Source: Flavivirga aquimarina (GTDB taxonomy: Bacteria; Bacteroidota; Bacteroidia; Flavobacteriales; Flavobacteriaceae). Taken from it: 64,000 nt of DNA. This document shows positions 53,321-63,102 of this stretch, piece after piece. Location of the stretch: positions 1 through 64,000 of the forward strand of contig NZ_JAUOEK010000024.1 of the NCBI RefSeq assembly GCF_030540835.1. The letters are read 5' to 3'. A program made the translations under genes and the position numbers. The first letter of the stretch is position 1. Each line of letters starts with the position of its first letter. The notes beneath the pieces were generated by a model. It was not told where the DNA came from. It did not search any database and saw nothing but the letters and a program-made list of their open reading frames with translations.

Positions 53321-54009
53321 ATAATTAATAGTCAGTATGTTAAAAGGTGATGTTGCGTGTGCGAAAAATTATATATAAATAATATTTAAAAGGTGAGTTT
53401 TGTAGTTGAAATTTGTTGATTAAGAACAACCAATTTTATTATTACATTTTATCTTTTTTTAATAACGTTTTATCGAAGAATTACGAATTCTAAAGCTAAT
53501 AATTGTAGATTTAGGTGCTATTAATCAGTTCGTAACAAAAAACATCAATTGTAATAATCAGTAAAAATGATTTCGATTGGTGTTTTTTTTATGCTGTTTT
53601 TTTAATCTAAAATATCAGTGTTAATGAGTGATTAAGCATAACCTTTGTTTAACTTTTATTTAATGCTGCTTGCAGGCAAGTTTATTATTTTTGACATGAA
53701 TTTGGTTTGAATGCCTCAAGTTTAGTTTTGAGCTTTTTATTAAAGTTATTATAACTTATCGATTTGAGCACATTCGAAGTGATACGGGAATATATAAATG
53801 CATTGGTTAGACTTCTTATGTCGAAGGAAACTGATGTTTTTTTGTTTAAATAAGAAAAGAATTCTTCTTAAGTTTACTAAGAAGCATCAATTAAAATTGT
53901 TATTCTTGCTAACTTGTTTGTTGATAAACAGGAGCGGGAATCTAAATTAAAAATGAATACATAGGTATATATGAAGATGTATATTCCAAAATATTTCTTT
54001 ACTTAGCGT
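53321..54009. other. 690-bp intergenic region, no gene seen
   Basis: AT-rich. The only structure I can support is a stem near 53547-53590 (AACATCAATTG with CGATTGGTGTT, two G-U pairs) followed by eight T, which could end a transcript. The 200 bp before it has no open frame and the 400 bp after it shows nothing identifiable. Confidence 0.5.
53547..53590 (+). terminator. possible terminator of an unannotated or long 3' transcript
   Basis: An 11-bp stem with G-U pairs, ~20-base loop and T8 tract, 230 bp downstream of the GSCFA stop codon. Confidence 0.45.
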
Positions 54010-54624
54010 ATGCGTAAAATTCTATTTGGTGTTGTAGTCACTTTAATTATCCTGTTTACTTTTAGATATTGTGGAGATAAACAGGAAGATAAAATAATGC
54101 TTCAAGAAAACTCTGCACTTATCCAGCAGCAAATAAACAATGTAGGAAAGCTAATAGTAACAGAAGGGCATTTTAGCGAAGTATTTAATTACAAGAACTC
54201 TAAAGATATTTTTGGAGAATATTTTACTTCGGAAAAAAAAGCTTTGGTTGTTGTTAATGCTGAGGTTGTTATAGCTTATGATTTGAGTAAAATTGAGTTT
54301 GAAATAGACGAAACCAGTAAAACATTAACCATCTCAAGCATTCCAAAGGAAGAAATAAAAATTACTCCGGATTTGGAATATTACGATATTCAGTCAGATT
54401 TTCTAAACCCATTTGAAGCAAAAGATTATAATGATATAAAGAACATTGTTAAGGCATCATTAAATAAAAAAATAGAAGCCTCCGATTTAAAGACAAATGC
54501 TAAAAACAGATTGATAAGCGAGCTCTCAAAATTTTATATTCTAACAAATTCTCTAGGATGGACTTTAAAATACAACGAGAATCCGGTATCGACTATGGAT
54601 GCTTTACAAGGTTTAAAATTATAG
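54010..54624 (+). CDS. DUF4230 protein
   Basis: A 204-residue protein with an N-terminal membrane helix (ILFGVVVTLIILFTFRY) followed by an extracytoplasmic domain whose GKLIVTEGHFSEVFNYKNS, KALVVVNAEVVIAYDLSKI and TSKTLTISSIPKEEIKI blocks match DUF4230. The family is common in Bacteroidota and has no known activity. Four residues of context (DLKTNAKNRLISELSKFYIL) form an amphipathic helix near the end. The dehydratase gene follows 9 bp later and may be co-transcribed. Confidence 0.88.
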   Translation: MRKILFGVVVTLIILFTFRYCGDKQEDKIMLQENSALIQQQINNVGKLIVTEGHFSEVFNYKNSKDIFGEYFTSEKKALVVVNAEVVIAYDLSKIEFEIDETSKTLTISSIPKEEIKITPDLEYYDIQSDFLNPFEAKDYNDIKNIVKASLNKKIEASDLKTNAKNRLISELSKFYILTNSLGWTLKYNENPVSTMDALQGLKL

Positions 54625-54633
54625 TTGCTAACA

Positions 54634-55569
54634 ATGGATAAGCTTACTTTTCAAAACACGTATCACCTTATAAAACCTTATATACATAGAACTCCGGTTT
54701 TAACATCTCAATCGTTAAATGCGATTTGCGAAACCGAAATCTTTTTTAAATGTGAAAACTTTCAAAAAACAGGAGCATTTAAAATGAGAGGCGCGGTAAA
54801 TGCTATTTTAAGTTTAACCGATGTACAAAGAAGTAAAGGTGTTGTAACACATTCGTCAGGGAATTTTGCTCAAGCATTATCATTAGCAGCTAAAAACCTA
54901 AATGTAAAAGCATACATAGTGATGCCAAGTAATGCGCCAAAAGTTAAAAAAGAAGCTGTTAAAAATTATGGAGGTATTATTATTGAATGTGATCCTAATA
55001 TAAATGCCAGAGAAAATGAAGCCTTACGAATTCAAAAAGAAAAAAAAGCAACTTTTATCCACCCTTCTAATCACGATGCTGTTATTTATGGACAGGGTAC
55101 TGCTGCTATTGAATTATTAGAAGATTATGGTGATTTAGATTATATTTTTACACCAGTAGGCGGTGGTGGTTTGTTGGCTGGTACTATTTTGGCAGCAAAT
55201 TATTTTTCTAATGGATGCAAAGTAATAGCAGGAGAGCCAGAAGAAGCAGATGATGCTTATAGATCATTGATTTCTGGTAACATTGAAATAAATAAAACGT
55301 CCAATACATTGGCAGATGGTTTACGGACGCATTTAGGAGATAGAAATTTTCCGATTATAAAAGAGTATGTTGAAGAAATAATACGTGTAGATGAAAAGGA
55401 AATTATTAAAGCAATGCAATTGATCTGGGAGCGTATGAAAATTATAATTGAACCGTCCAGTGCCGTAGCTGTAGCTGCTGTTTTAAAGGATAAAAAAAGA
55501 ATAAAAAATAAAAAAATAGGAATTATAATATCAGGTGGAAATATAGATGTGTCTAATCTGCCTTTTTAA
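54634..55569 (+). CDS. serine/threonine dehydratase-like PLP enzyme
   Basis: A 311-residue fold-type II PLP enzyme. The Schiff-base lysine K50 is in KTGAFKMRGA, the substrate loop is HSSGNFAQAL, and the phosphate-binding loop is GGGGLLAG (about 187). Length and lack of an ACT domain match catabolic threonine dehydratase or serine racemase (TdcB/Srr type), not biosynthetic IlvA. It releases ammonia from serine or threonine, or racemises serine; sequence does not decide. ATG 54634 is preferred over TTG 54625. Confidence 0.9.
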   Translation: MDKLTFQNTYHLIKPYIHRTPVLTSQSLNAICETEIFFKCENFQKTGAFKMRGAVNAILSLTDVQRSKGVVTHSSGNFAQALSLAAKNLNVKAYIVMPSNAPKVKKEAVKNYGGIIIECDPNINARENEALRIQKEKKATFIHPSNHDAVIYGQGTAAIELLEDYGDLDYIFTPVGGGGLLAGTILAANYFSNGCKVIAGEPEEADDAYRSLISGNIEINKTSNTLADGLRTHLGDRNFPIIKEYVEEIIRVDEKEIIKAMQLIWERMKIIIEPSSAVAVAAVLKDKKRIKNKKIGIIISGGNIDVSNLPF

Positions 55570-55591
55570 ATAATTATCGCAATTTATAGTT

Positions 55592-56344
55592 ATGTTAGAG
55601 TCTTATGTTAAGTTAACCATTAATAACGAAATAGGGTATATTGAATTCTTTCATCCGAATCGTAATTCTATGCCTAGTGATGTTCTGTTAGAGCTGACAC
55701 AAACCATACAAGAAGCAGGGAATAATAATGCTGTTAAAGTTATTGTTTTAAAAAGTGGAGGTAATAGAACGTTTTGTGCAGGAGCTAGTTTTAGTGAGGT
55801 TATTTCAATAAAAGATGAAATAACGGGCAAACAGTTTTTTTCTGGGTTTGCTAATGTTATTAACGCCATGCGAAAATGCCCTAAACTAATTATTGGTCGT
55901 GTGCAAGGTAAAGCAGTAGGAGGAGGCGTTGGTTTAGCAGCAGCAACAGATTATTGTTTAGCAACCCAGTATGCCTCTATAAGATTAAGTGAATTAAGTA
56001 TTGGTATAGGGCCGTTTGTTATAGAGCCAGTAGTTTCTAAGAAAATAGGAAAAACAGCCATGTCTCAAATGACTATTGATGCTGAAACATTTTTCTCATC
56101 AGAATTCGCTAAAGACAAAGGCTTATATGCCGAGGTTTTAGAGACAACAGAAGAATTGGACGAAGCCGTTGAAAATTTGGCCGTAAAATTAGCATCGTAT
56201 AACCCTGAGGCTTTACAACATATGAAAACAGTGATTTGGGAAGGTACAGATCATTGGGACGATTTGCTTTTAGAGCGCGCTAAAATTAGCGGAAAACTAG
56301 TATTGAGTGAGTTTACTAAAAAGACTTTAAAGCGGTTTAGATGA
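55592..56344 (+). CDS. enoyl-CoA hydratase/isomerase
   Basis: A 250-residue crotonase-fold enzyme. The oxyanion-hole residues are in TFCAGASFSE and the GKAVGGGVGLAAATDYCLA helix, and a candidate acidic residue is in RLSELSIGIGP. In the CoA-binding superfamily this pattern suits hydration or isomerisation of an enoyl-CoA; methylglutaconyl-CoA hydratase of leucine breakdown is one possibility. It follows the dehydratase by 22 bp, so the two may share a transcript. Substrate is not determined. Confidence 0.88.
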   Translation: MLESYVKLTINNEIGYIEFFHPNRNSMPSDVLLELTQTIQEAGNNNAVKVIVLKSGGNRTFCAGASFSEVISIKDEITGKQFFSGFANVINAMRKCPKLIIGRVQGKAVGGGVGLAAATDYCLATQYASIRLSELSIGIGPFVIEPVVSKKIGKTAMSQMTIDAETFFSSEFAKDKGLYAEVLETTEELDEAVENLAVKLASYNPEALQHMKTVIWEGTDHWDDLLLERAKISGKLVLSEFTKKTLKRFR

Positions 56345-56473
56345 GATTTCATGCTAAATAACCCGATGTTATAAATATAAATTTTATCTGACTTCCAATT
56401 AATTAATGGTATGTCAGGTCTAGTCTTTTGGCTATGCTCAAGACAGGCTAAAGTCGAGATAATTTTAATCGAG

Positions 56474-58231
56474 TTAAATACGAACTGTTTGTTTAATAAT
56501 CTCCAGCCCATCATCAATTAAGTGACCAACTTCCGGTCTGTTTTGTTTTATGGTCTCTAAATGCTGCAAAATGTTGTCGCTAAGTTTGGTTTCATTAGCA
56601 TTAGAAGCTAATTCATAAAGTTCAACAGGCAATAACCAATCATTAGGGTGTTTTTCAATAAGTTGTTCTAACACTTTTGTTCTGGAAATAGTTTTGTTTT
56701 TATTTTCTCTGTAATCTCTAACTTGTTGATAAAGTATCTCTAATTGTAATTGTTCGTCTGACTTTTTTAATTGAATTGTTTTGGTAGATGGTACATGCGT
56801 TATCATATCAAAGCTATTTAAATCGGCTGGTCCAGAGTATGCAGAAACAATGTCTTTTCCTATTGCCATATCGTAAATACCCCATTCTGGTTGAAACAAT
56901 ACCGTATTGTTATAGGTAACTGTACAATTTTTAAAACTAATCAATATTATTTTCCCTTGCAGATTGCGCTTACCGGTAATAATTTCTCCAGAAACGATGA
57001 TGCCACCTTCAAACTCTAAGGTAACACTTTGTTCTTCGTAAATGTTATAAGCGCTTAAGTCACGCGGGCTCATATCTTCAATCGCTAAATTAATACCTTT
57101 AAGTTTGCCAATAGGAGACCCAAAACCTTTATTGTGGGTACTTGTACCATGTCCAACCAATTCTTTTTCATGATATGCCAAAGCTGTTTTTCCAGTAGTT
57201 TGAATATAAATAGGGTTTCCGTTACTTTCAATGGCGTTGGTAAATACTCCAGAAATTTGGAGCCCGGTACTCAATTCTATAGAACCTAATTCTTTAGAGT
57301 GGATTAATTTATTAATACCAGAAAGCCCGCCTTTACGTAAAGCCATGGTATTTGCAAATTCTTCTAGAATAAGACTTAGATGCGCAAAATTTGGTGTGAC
57401 AAAAAGTTGAGGTTGAGGTTTTGTAATATCAAAACCTTTATAAGTCGCACTAACATCATAAGGGACTTTTTTTACTTTGTCGGTCATACACCAAGCACTT
57501 TCACCTATAGAAGATAATAGCCCAGCACCATATATTTTTGGTTGTTCCAATGTTCCTATTAAGCCATATTCAACAGTCCACCAATGCAAGTTTCTAATAA
57601 GAGCCATTTCACTTGGTTTGCCCATATTTTGTTGCAATTTTTCTATTACTTTTTCCGCGGAAGCGATATCTTGTTTATGGGTGTTAGGAGCTTCTTTTAT
57701 AATAGAAAGATGTCTTACCGCTTCATACAATTCATAATCTTTAGCCGAAGAGATCGCTTTACAACCTATTTCGCCAAAGCGCCTTAAATATTCGGCATAT
57801 TCTGGGTTTGCAATAATGGGGGCATGCCCTGCGCCTTCATGAATAATATCGGGAGCTGGTGTGTATTCGATATGCTCCAATTGCCTGATATCGCTTGCAA
57901 TCACCAAAACATTATAAGCTTGAAATTCCATAAAAGCATTTGGAGGAATAAAACCATCAACCGCTACAGCTGCCCAACCAATGTCTTTTAAAATACGGTT
58001 CATGCCATACATATTTGGGATATTGTCAATAGAAATTCCTGTTTGCTTTAAACCCTCTAAATACGATTTATGAGCAACCGTTTTTAGAAAATCGACATTT
58101 TTACGCATCACATACCTCCAAACAGCTTGGTCGATAGCCGAATAATCTTCATAATTCTGAGGTTTTATAAACTGTTTTAAATGTTTAGGTAAACGATTTA
58201 AAATGGGATTGGACTCTATTGAATTATTCAT
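56474..58231 (-). CDS. phhA: aromatic amino acid hydroxylase (phenylalanine 4-monooxygenase type)
   Basis: A 585-residue tetrahydropterin-dependent hydroxylase that should convert phenylalanine to tyrosine. The iron ligands are clear: H131 and H136 in HEGAGHAPI and E221 in WWTVEYGLIG. The catalytic domain ends near 330; proteobacterial PhhA stops there. A C-terminal region of about 250 residues follows (ISGVFTNAIESNGNPIYIQT, then EFEGGIIVSGEIITGKRN), rich in beta strands, with a helical end. Such long forms occur in Bacteroidota; the added domain's role is unknown. The gene is monocistronic, convergent with the crotonase gene. Confidence 0.92.
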   Translation of the reverse strand: MNNSIESNPILNRLPKHLKQFIKPQNYEDYSAIDQAVWRYVMRKNVDFLKTVAHKSYLEGLKQTGISIDNIPNMYGMNRILKDIGWAAVAVDGFIPPNAFMEFQAYNVLVIASDIRQLEHIEYTPAPDIIHEGAGHAPIIANPEYAEYLRRFGEIGCKAISSAKDYELYEAVRHLSIIKEAPNTHKQDIASAEKVIEKLQQNMGKPSEMALIRNLHWWTVEYGLIGTLEQPKIYGAGLLSSIGESAWCMTDKVKKVPYDVSATYKGFDITKPQPQLFVTPNFAHLSLILEEFANTMALRKGGLSGINKLIHSKELGSIELSTGLQISGVFTNAIESNGNPIYIQTTGKTALAYHEKELVGHGTSTHNKGFGSPIGKLKGINLAIEDMSPRDLSAYNIYEEQSVTLEFEGGIIVSGEIITGKRNLQGKIILISFKNCTVTYNNTVLFQPEWGIYDMAIGKDIVSAYSGPADLNSFDMITHVPSTKTIQLKKSDEQLQLEILYQQVRDYRENKNKTISRTKVLEQLIEKHPNDWLLPVELYELASNANETKLSDNILQHLETIKQNRPEVGHLIDDGLEIIKQTVRI

Positions 58232-58377
58232 TTTTATTTATGGGTTTTCTTTAGTAAAAATACGAATTCTTTATTTGTTTTAATTAAATATTGGTTTTTT
58301 AATATTCAAATAGACTGTTTTGCTGTTTTTATTTAAATCAATCTATTTTTATATATTTATAATTCTTAAAAAACACT

Positions 58378-59481
58378 ATGTATACAAGACGAATATTTCC
58401 CGTAAGAGGTGTGCTAAAATGGACACGTCGATATATTTTTTTATTTCTTTTCTTGGCCTTAATCCCTGTGGTGCTTTTTGATATTGTTGGGTTAAAATGG
58501 TTGCATGTGCCCTGGTTACCTTTAGGCGCTTTAGCCACAGCAGTCGCATTTATAGTCGGGTTTAAAAATAATGCATCGTACGATAGATTGTGGGAAGCCA
58601 GAAAAATTTGGGGAGGTATTGTTAATGCATCACGTTCCTGGACTATTATGGTGAAGGATTTTATAACAAATGACCATGCTAAGCTTAAAAGAACAGAAGA
58701 GGAATTGCAATCTATAAAACGGGAGTTGGTACATAGGCATGTTGCCTGGTTAACAGCATTACGATATCAACTGCGTAAAGATAAACCCTGGGAAATGCAT
58801 TTAAAACAAAAAAAATCTAACAAAGAGTTTAGGGAATCTCATTATAGGGTATGTGAAGACGTTGAACCTATTGAAGGGGCTATAAAACCTTATATTTCTG
58901 ATGCCGAATATAAAGCCATTTTTGCAAAAGGTAATCAGGCGTCGCAATTGTTAGGTATCCAGTCTAAGCGTTTAAAAGAATTAATGAGTGATGGGTTGAT
59001 TGAAGATTTTCGCCATATGGAAATGGCAAACATACTAGTAGAATTTTATACGCTTCAAGGTAAGAGCGAACGTATTAAAAACTTTCCGTACCCCAGACAG
59101 TTTGCAACATTAAACTATCTTTTTGTCTGGATTTTTATCATTCTTTTACCTTTTGGAATTATGGAAGGATTTGAAACTATAGGAGACCATATTTTGGAAG
59201 ATTTATTAACGCATAAATCTCGAACATCATTAGGGCATCTGGTACAGGAGTTTATAGCGAAGCATTTTGTATGGTTTTCAATTCCGTTTAGTGCCTTAAT
59301 TTCTTGGGTGTTTCATACTATGGAAGCTATAGGAGAAAACACAGAGAACCCTTTTGAAGGAGGGCCAAACGACATTCCTATAACCGATATGAGTAGAGGT
59401 ATAGAAATAGATATACGTCAACTTATTGATGATACCGATATTCCAGAACCTTATGTTTGGAAGAATGATATAGTGATGTAG
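58378..59481 (+). CDS. bestrophin-like channel protein
   Basis: A 367-residue membrane protein of the bestrophin/UPF0187 (YneE) family. It opens with MYTRRIFPVRGVLKWTRRYI, has two hydrophobic pairs near the N-terminus (about 24-45 and 50-65: PWLPLGALATAVAFIVGFKN) and in 250-315 (YLFVWIFIILLPFGIMEGF, FSIPFSALISWVFHTMEAIG), and a conserved FKNNASYDRLWEARKIWGG segment and the ENPFEGGPNDIPI end, which are family-typical. Such proteins form pentameric ion channels. Substrate ion is not visible. It is divergent from phhA, with 146 bp between. Confidence 0.92.
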   Translation: MYTRRIFPVRGVLKWTRRYIFLFLFLALIPVVLFDIVGLKWLHVPWLPLGALATAVAFIVGFKNNASYDRLWEARKIWGGIVNASRSWTIMVKDFITNDHAKLKRTEEELQSIKRELVHRHVAWLTALRYQLRKDKPWEMHLKQKKSNKEFRESHYRVCEDVEPIEGAIKPYISDAEYKAIFAKGNQASQLLGIQSKRLKELMSDGLIEDFRHMEMANILVEFYTLQGKSERIKNFPYPRQFATLNYLFVWIFIILLPFGIMEGFETIGDHILEDLLTHKSRTSLGHLVQEFIAKHFVWFSIPFSALISWVFHTMEAIGENTENPFEGGPNDIPITDMSRGIEIDIRQLIDDTDIPEPYVWKNDIVM

Positions 59482-59486
59482 AAAAC

Positions 59487-61763
59487 TTATCTGGCACTGA
59501 TTTTATGTTTACCGCTTTTTACACGGTATATGTTATAAGCGTCTTCTTTTATATTGGTATAAACTTTTTTACCATCTATAATGACATTTTTATTTTTTAG
59601 AGGAACATAAACCAAAGCTTCACTTGCATTTGGTACTGTGAGCACAATATCCAGTCCTTTATCGACTTTGGCGATTTTTACATTTACATTTCCAGCTATT
59701 GTTTTATTGCCTGTTTCGGCATAATCAAGATCGCCTAGTTGAGGTTTTACCATAAACGTTTTCCATGCAGGTTCTATTGGATACAATCCACAAACATACT
59801 GGGCTAAAATAGTAAGTCCGCCACCGCTCCATGCATGATTGTTTGTTCCATAATCAGGTTTTTTGGTAGTAGTTTCATCACCAAAATTCTCATTAAGGGT
59901 TGTCCAGGGCGATACATTTACCATATTATGATATCTTTTCTTCATTCGTTCTAATCCAAACTTACTTTCTTCCATAACGAATAGTGCCTCAAGAACATAT
60001 TTTTCCATATATGGGCTTGCTAAATGGGACGTCTTAAAAATTTTAAGTAGTGTTTTGTATTTAGTTTTATCTGCCAATCCAGATACTACGGCCAAGGCTT
60101 GAGCTCTATCATCGTAAGTTCCTTTATAATCGGATCTGCGATAGCCTTTTCCATCCCAGAATATGTTATTAAATGCCTCTTTAAAAGCTAATAACTCTTT
60201 TTGGGTACGGTCAGCTTCTACTGTTTTGCCTAATAATTCAGACATATTTAAGTAACCTTTTAAAGCTAAATAATACCAAGCATTGTAAAGTAACTGTTTA
60301 TCTATTTCTTTTCCCCAATCTCCCCAGTACCAATCACCTTTACGGTCTATAAGCGTGCCATTTGGTTTTAGCTTCCAAACATCTAAATAGCGTTTTACAC
60401 CATCGTAAACATTTGCAATGGTTTCCTTGTCTCCTGTATTGATATAATAATTCCAAAAGCCATAATATCCTATACTGGCGAGCATTTGTCCTGGTAATTC
60501 AGCGTTCCAGTTGCCTTCTGGTATTGGCGAATAGATGATGCCATTTGCTCTTTGCCAATTAATTAATTCCAGGATGCCTTTTTTTGCAATACTAGCAGAA
60601 GATGGGCTTAAAGCATAAAATGCCTCACCACTTTCGTTGACCAAATCTCCCCACCATTGTGCCCGTTCTCTATCTGGGCAATCCATGTATGTGTCACGCA
60701 TAGTCACATATAGTGTTCTAGTTGCTTTTTGCCATAGTTTTTCATAAAAAGGGTCGCTACTTTTAAAATAGCCTGTAAACTCGGTATTAAAACCAGTTTC
60801 CCTATAAGTAAGTGTGTTAATTTTAACACCTTTTGGAATCCAATATTTTACTACGTGCCCGTTCATCCAACCTAATGATTCATATTGTTGTGCCCCTTCT
60901 TTGGTTATATATTCCGCTCTCACCGAAGCAACATGTAACCCCATATAATCAAAATTATCCGTTTGCATTTTAATTGTTAATCCTGCTGGTGCTTCTATAT
61001 CAAGAATTGGAGTAACATGGCAATTATATGGGAGTTTGCAAATAATCCATTCTCCATGGCCTTCTTTAGGGATTTCTGTAGGATTGGTATAGTTTGCTAT
61101 GCCGTAATTTTTCCAATGTGGTATGGGACGTAATACAAGTTTGTTCCAAGGTTTTGATTCTGCAGTTCCTAGTACATTTGCTTTACTTGATCCTGTTAAT
61201 TCTTCATTAGGATCAATCCATTTAAAATCACTTTTTCTAGCATCAAATAATATATTGGATTCTGGCAATCGATAATTAGGGTTTTTATCAATAGTGCTGC
61301 TAAAGCCGCGATCTAATTTACTAAGCCAGTTACCATCACTATAAAGGTTTAATGCAGCACAGTCAAATACCAAACCTGCTTGTCCGCTACTGTTATGCGA
61401 AAAACCATCTTTGCCAAAATACCATAGCAAAATGGCTATAGTATTTTTGCCTTCAGTCAAAAAGGGGGCAATATCAATTTCGTCATAATAGGTATCGTTA
61501 GGGTTTGGGCCTCTTTTAAGTTGGCCTTCAAAAACAACCATATTCCCATTGACCCATAGCCAATATTTTGAATCGCAGGCTATTTTGGCAATAGCTTGAT
61601 TTGGTATAGAATTGATATTTATATCTCTACGAAAGTTTATCCAAGTATTCGATTTGTTTTGATTTTCTCTATTGGTAATACGTTTTCCTTTCCAATCATG
61701 ACCTTGACCGTAAAAGGACATAGTAAATAAAAAAAAGATAAAGAATAGAAATTTTATTCTCAT
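59487..61763 (-). CDS. alpha-L-rhamnosidase-like glycoside hydrolase (GH78 type), secreted
   Basis: A 758-residue enzyme with signal peptide MRIKFLFFIFFLFTMSFYGQ. N-terminal beta-sandwich domains (about 22-330: AKIACDSKYWLWVNGNMVVF, then YWIPKGVKINTL) lead to an (alpha/alpha)6 barrel (about 345-670) with the acidic DCPDRERAQWWGDLVNESGE motif, and a C-terminal beta-domain. Order and motifs match bacterial GH78 enzymes that remove terminal alpha-L-rhamnose from plant or algal glycans. It lies alone, without SusCD. The exact catalytic residues cannot be assigned by eye. Confidence 0.85.
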   Translation of the reverse strand: MRIKFLFFIFFLFTMSFYGQGHDWKGKRITNRENQNKSNTWINFRRDININSIPNQAIAKIACDSKYWLWVNGNMVVFEGQLKRGPNPNDTYYDEIDIAPFLTEGKNTIAILLWYFGKDGFSHNSSGQAGLVFDCAALNLYSDGNWLSKLDRGFSSTIDKNPNYRLPESNILFDARKSDFKWIDPNEELTGSSKANVLGTAESKPWNKLVLRPIPHWKNYGIANYTNPTEIPKEGHGEWIICKLPYNCHVTPILDIEAPAGLTIKMQTDNFDYMGLHVASVRAEYITKEGAQQYESLGWMNGHVVKYWIPKGVKINTLTYRETGFNTEFTGYFKSSDPFYEKLWQKATRTLYVTMRDTYMDCPDRERAQWWGDLVNESGEAFYALSPSSASIAKKGILELINWQRANGIIYSPIPEGNWNAELPGQMLASIGYYGFWNYYINTGDKETIANVYDGVKRYLDVWKLKPNGTLIDRKGDWYWGDWGKEIDKQLLYNAWYYLALKGYLNMSELLGKTVEADRTQKELLAFKEAFNNIFWDGKGYRRSDYKGTYDDRAQALAVVSGLADKTKYKTLLKIFKTSHLASPYMEKYVLEALFVMEESKFGLERMKKRYHNMVNVSPWTTLNENFGDETTTKKPDYGTNNHAWSGGGLTILAQYVCGLYPIEPAWKTFMVKPQLGDLDYAETGNKTIAGNVNVKIAKVDKGLDIVLTVPNASEALVYVPLKNKNVIIDGKKVYTNIKEDAYNIYRVKSGKHKISAR

Positions 61764-61790
61764 TTTATTGATATTAAATGTTTAAAAATT

Positions 61791-61833
61791 AAAAACCCAT
61801 ATAAATTATCTAATTTAAAACAATTTATATGGG
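61791..61833 (-). terminator. terminator of the DUF4136 gene
   Basis: CCCATATAAATT (61796-61807) and AATTTATATGGG (61822-61833) form a perfect 12-bp stem; on the minus strand TTTTT follows. Confidence 0.8.
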
Positions 61834-61857
61834 CTATTTCTATAGAGAATGGTCTAT

Positions 61858-62424
61858 TTATAGTTTTACTTCCGGAGGGTATTTCGTCATAATTTCTGTC
61901 ACGAATTCATTAATACGTGCTTCTTTTTTTTCCATATTTCTACTTAAGTAACCAGTTCCCATGCCTTGCCAAATTAATTCTTTTTTATTAGCATCAATAA
62001 GGTCTATATATAAAACACCTTGTGTGCTGGTAGATACATTAGGTTGGTTCCAACCCCAGCCCCAACCAGGTCCGAAGCCACCCCAGCCTCCCCAGCCACC
62101 CCAACCCCAGCCACCATAACCCCAAGAGTTATTGTAAACGTCTACACGTTGCTGAGATTTTGTAAAAAGGCTTACTAATAAATCAGGCTTTTCAGATTTT
62201 GTAAAGCCTTTAGCTAATAATTCGGCCTCAATGGCACGAAGGATTCTTCGTTTGTCTAAATCACTAATTTCTGCTTTGTCAATACCTGTTTTAAAAAACG
62301 CAAAGGTTTTGTACTCTCCAAAATTTGCATTCTTATCGTAATCTGCAGCTACACGTACAGAACTGCATGAGGTAACCACAATAAGCAACGCTAAAAGTGG
62401 TAAGGTGTTTAATAATTTTTTCAT
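61858..62424 (-). CDS. DUF4136 lipoprotein
   Basis: A 188-residue lipoprotein. The start is taken at MKKLLNTLPLLALLIVVTSC, which has the lipobox VTSC; the upstream ATG at 62454 adds 10 residues before it. The DUF4136 domain (VAADYDKNANFGEYKTFAFF to the end) contains a Trp/Gly-rich tract (GGWGWGGWGGWGGFGPGWGW, about 109-128) and ends VTEIMTKYPPEVKL. Family function is unknown; it is a common outer-membrane-associated protein in Bacteroidota. Confidence 0.9.
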   Translation of the reverse strand: MKKLLNTLPLLALLIVVTSCSSVRVAADYDKNANFGEYKTFAFFKTGIDKAEISDLDKRRILRAIEAELLAKGFTKSEKPDLLVSLFTKSQQRVDVYNNSWGYGGWGWGGWGGWGGFGPGWGWGWNQPNVSTSTQGVLYIDLIDANKKELIWQGMGTGYLSRNMEKKEARINEFVTEIMTKYPPEVKL

Positions 62425-62551
62425 AGCCTTTTTATTTAGTTCTACATTATACAATTATTCTTAAAATTATTGATTTTAAAAACTTTTTTTGTTAATAATG
62501 GCATCAATAATCATACCAAGCCTATGGTATATAGTGTAATAGCGGTGTTTG

Positions 62552-62704
62552 TTACCCCTTATTTCTATCATATCCATATGGGCAATGTCTACATCCGCTC
62601 TCGCAACAATAACCTCTTCTTAAGTGGTATTGTTCTGTAAAACAGCGGTAGCCTTCAGGTGTTAAGTAGTAATCACCTTCCTCAATAGGAATTATTTTTT
62701 TCAT
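62552..62704 (-). CDS. DUF5522 small Cys-rich protein
   Basis: A 50-residue protein: MKKIIPIEEGDYYLTPEGYR then CFTEQYHLRRGYCCESGCRH and CPYGYDRNKG. The GYCCxxGCRHCPYG block is the family signature (DUF5522); the Cys pairs and His suit a metal site, probably zinc or iron-sulfur. It is short enough to be missed by ORF length cut-offs. Function is unknown. Confidence 0.9.
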   Translation of the reverse strand: MKKIIPIEEGDYYLTPEGYRCFTEQYHLRRGYCCESGCRHCPYGYDRNKG

Positions 62705-62763
62705 CTAAATAGTATTAAAACAAAGATAATGTAATTTGGATTGATTTTTGAGTGTCTTAAAGT

Positions 62764-63102
62764 ATGATTTTGATTTCGAAGCATCTAGTTCCAAAAGGTT
62801 ATAATAGCTTAACTATTTTTCCTTTTGTATTTTTAAAATCACAGCATTTAAAAAGTCATATAGTTTTAATTAATCATGAAAAGATTCATTTAAAACAGCA
62901 ATTAGAGATGTTGTTGATTCCTTTTTATTTTGTGTATGCTATTGAATTTTTATTTCGATTGTTTCAATATAAAAAATGGGATTTAGCATATCGAAATATT
63001 TCTTTTGAGCGTGAAGCTTACGCTAATGAATCAAATCTCGATTATTTAAATCAACGATCACTTTTTAGTTTTTTCAAGTATCTTCGTACCCATGATATTT
63101 AA
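62764..63102 (+). CDS. small membrane protein with HExxH motif
   Basis: A 112-residue protein. It contains NHEKIHLKQQLEM, an HExxH-type zincin motif (HEKIH, about 40-44), followed by a membrane helix (LLIPFYFVYAIEFLFRLFQY) and FEREAYANES, where a Glu of EREAY could be the third zinc ligand. That is a minimal gluzincin arrangement, but no known peptidase family is recognised with certainty. It overlaps the next gene by 11 bp, implying translational coupling. Confidence 0.75.
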   Translation: MILISKHLVPKGYNSLTIFPFVFLKSQHLKSHIVLINHEKIHLKQQLEMLLIPFYFVYAIEFLFRLFQYKKWDLAYRNISFEREAYANESNLDYLNQRSLFSFFKYLRTHDI

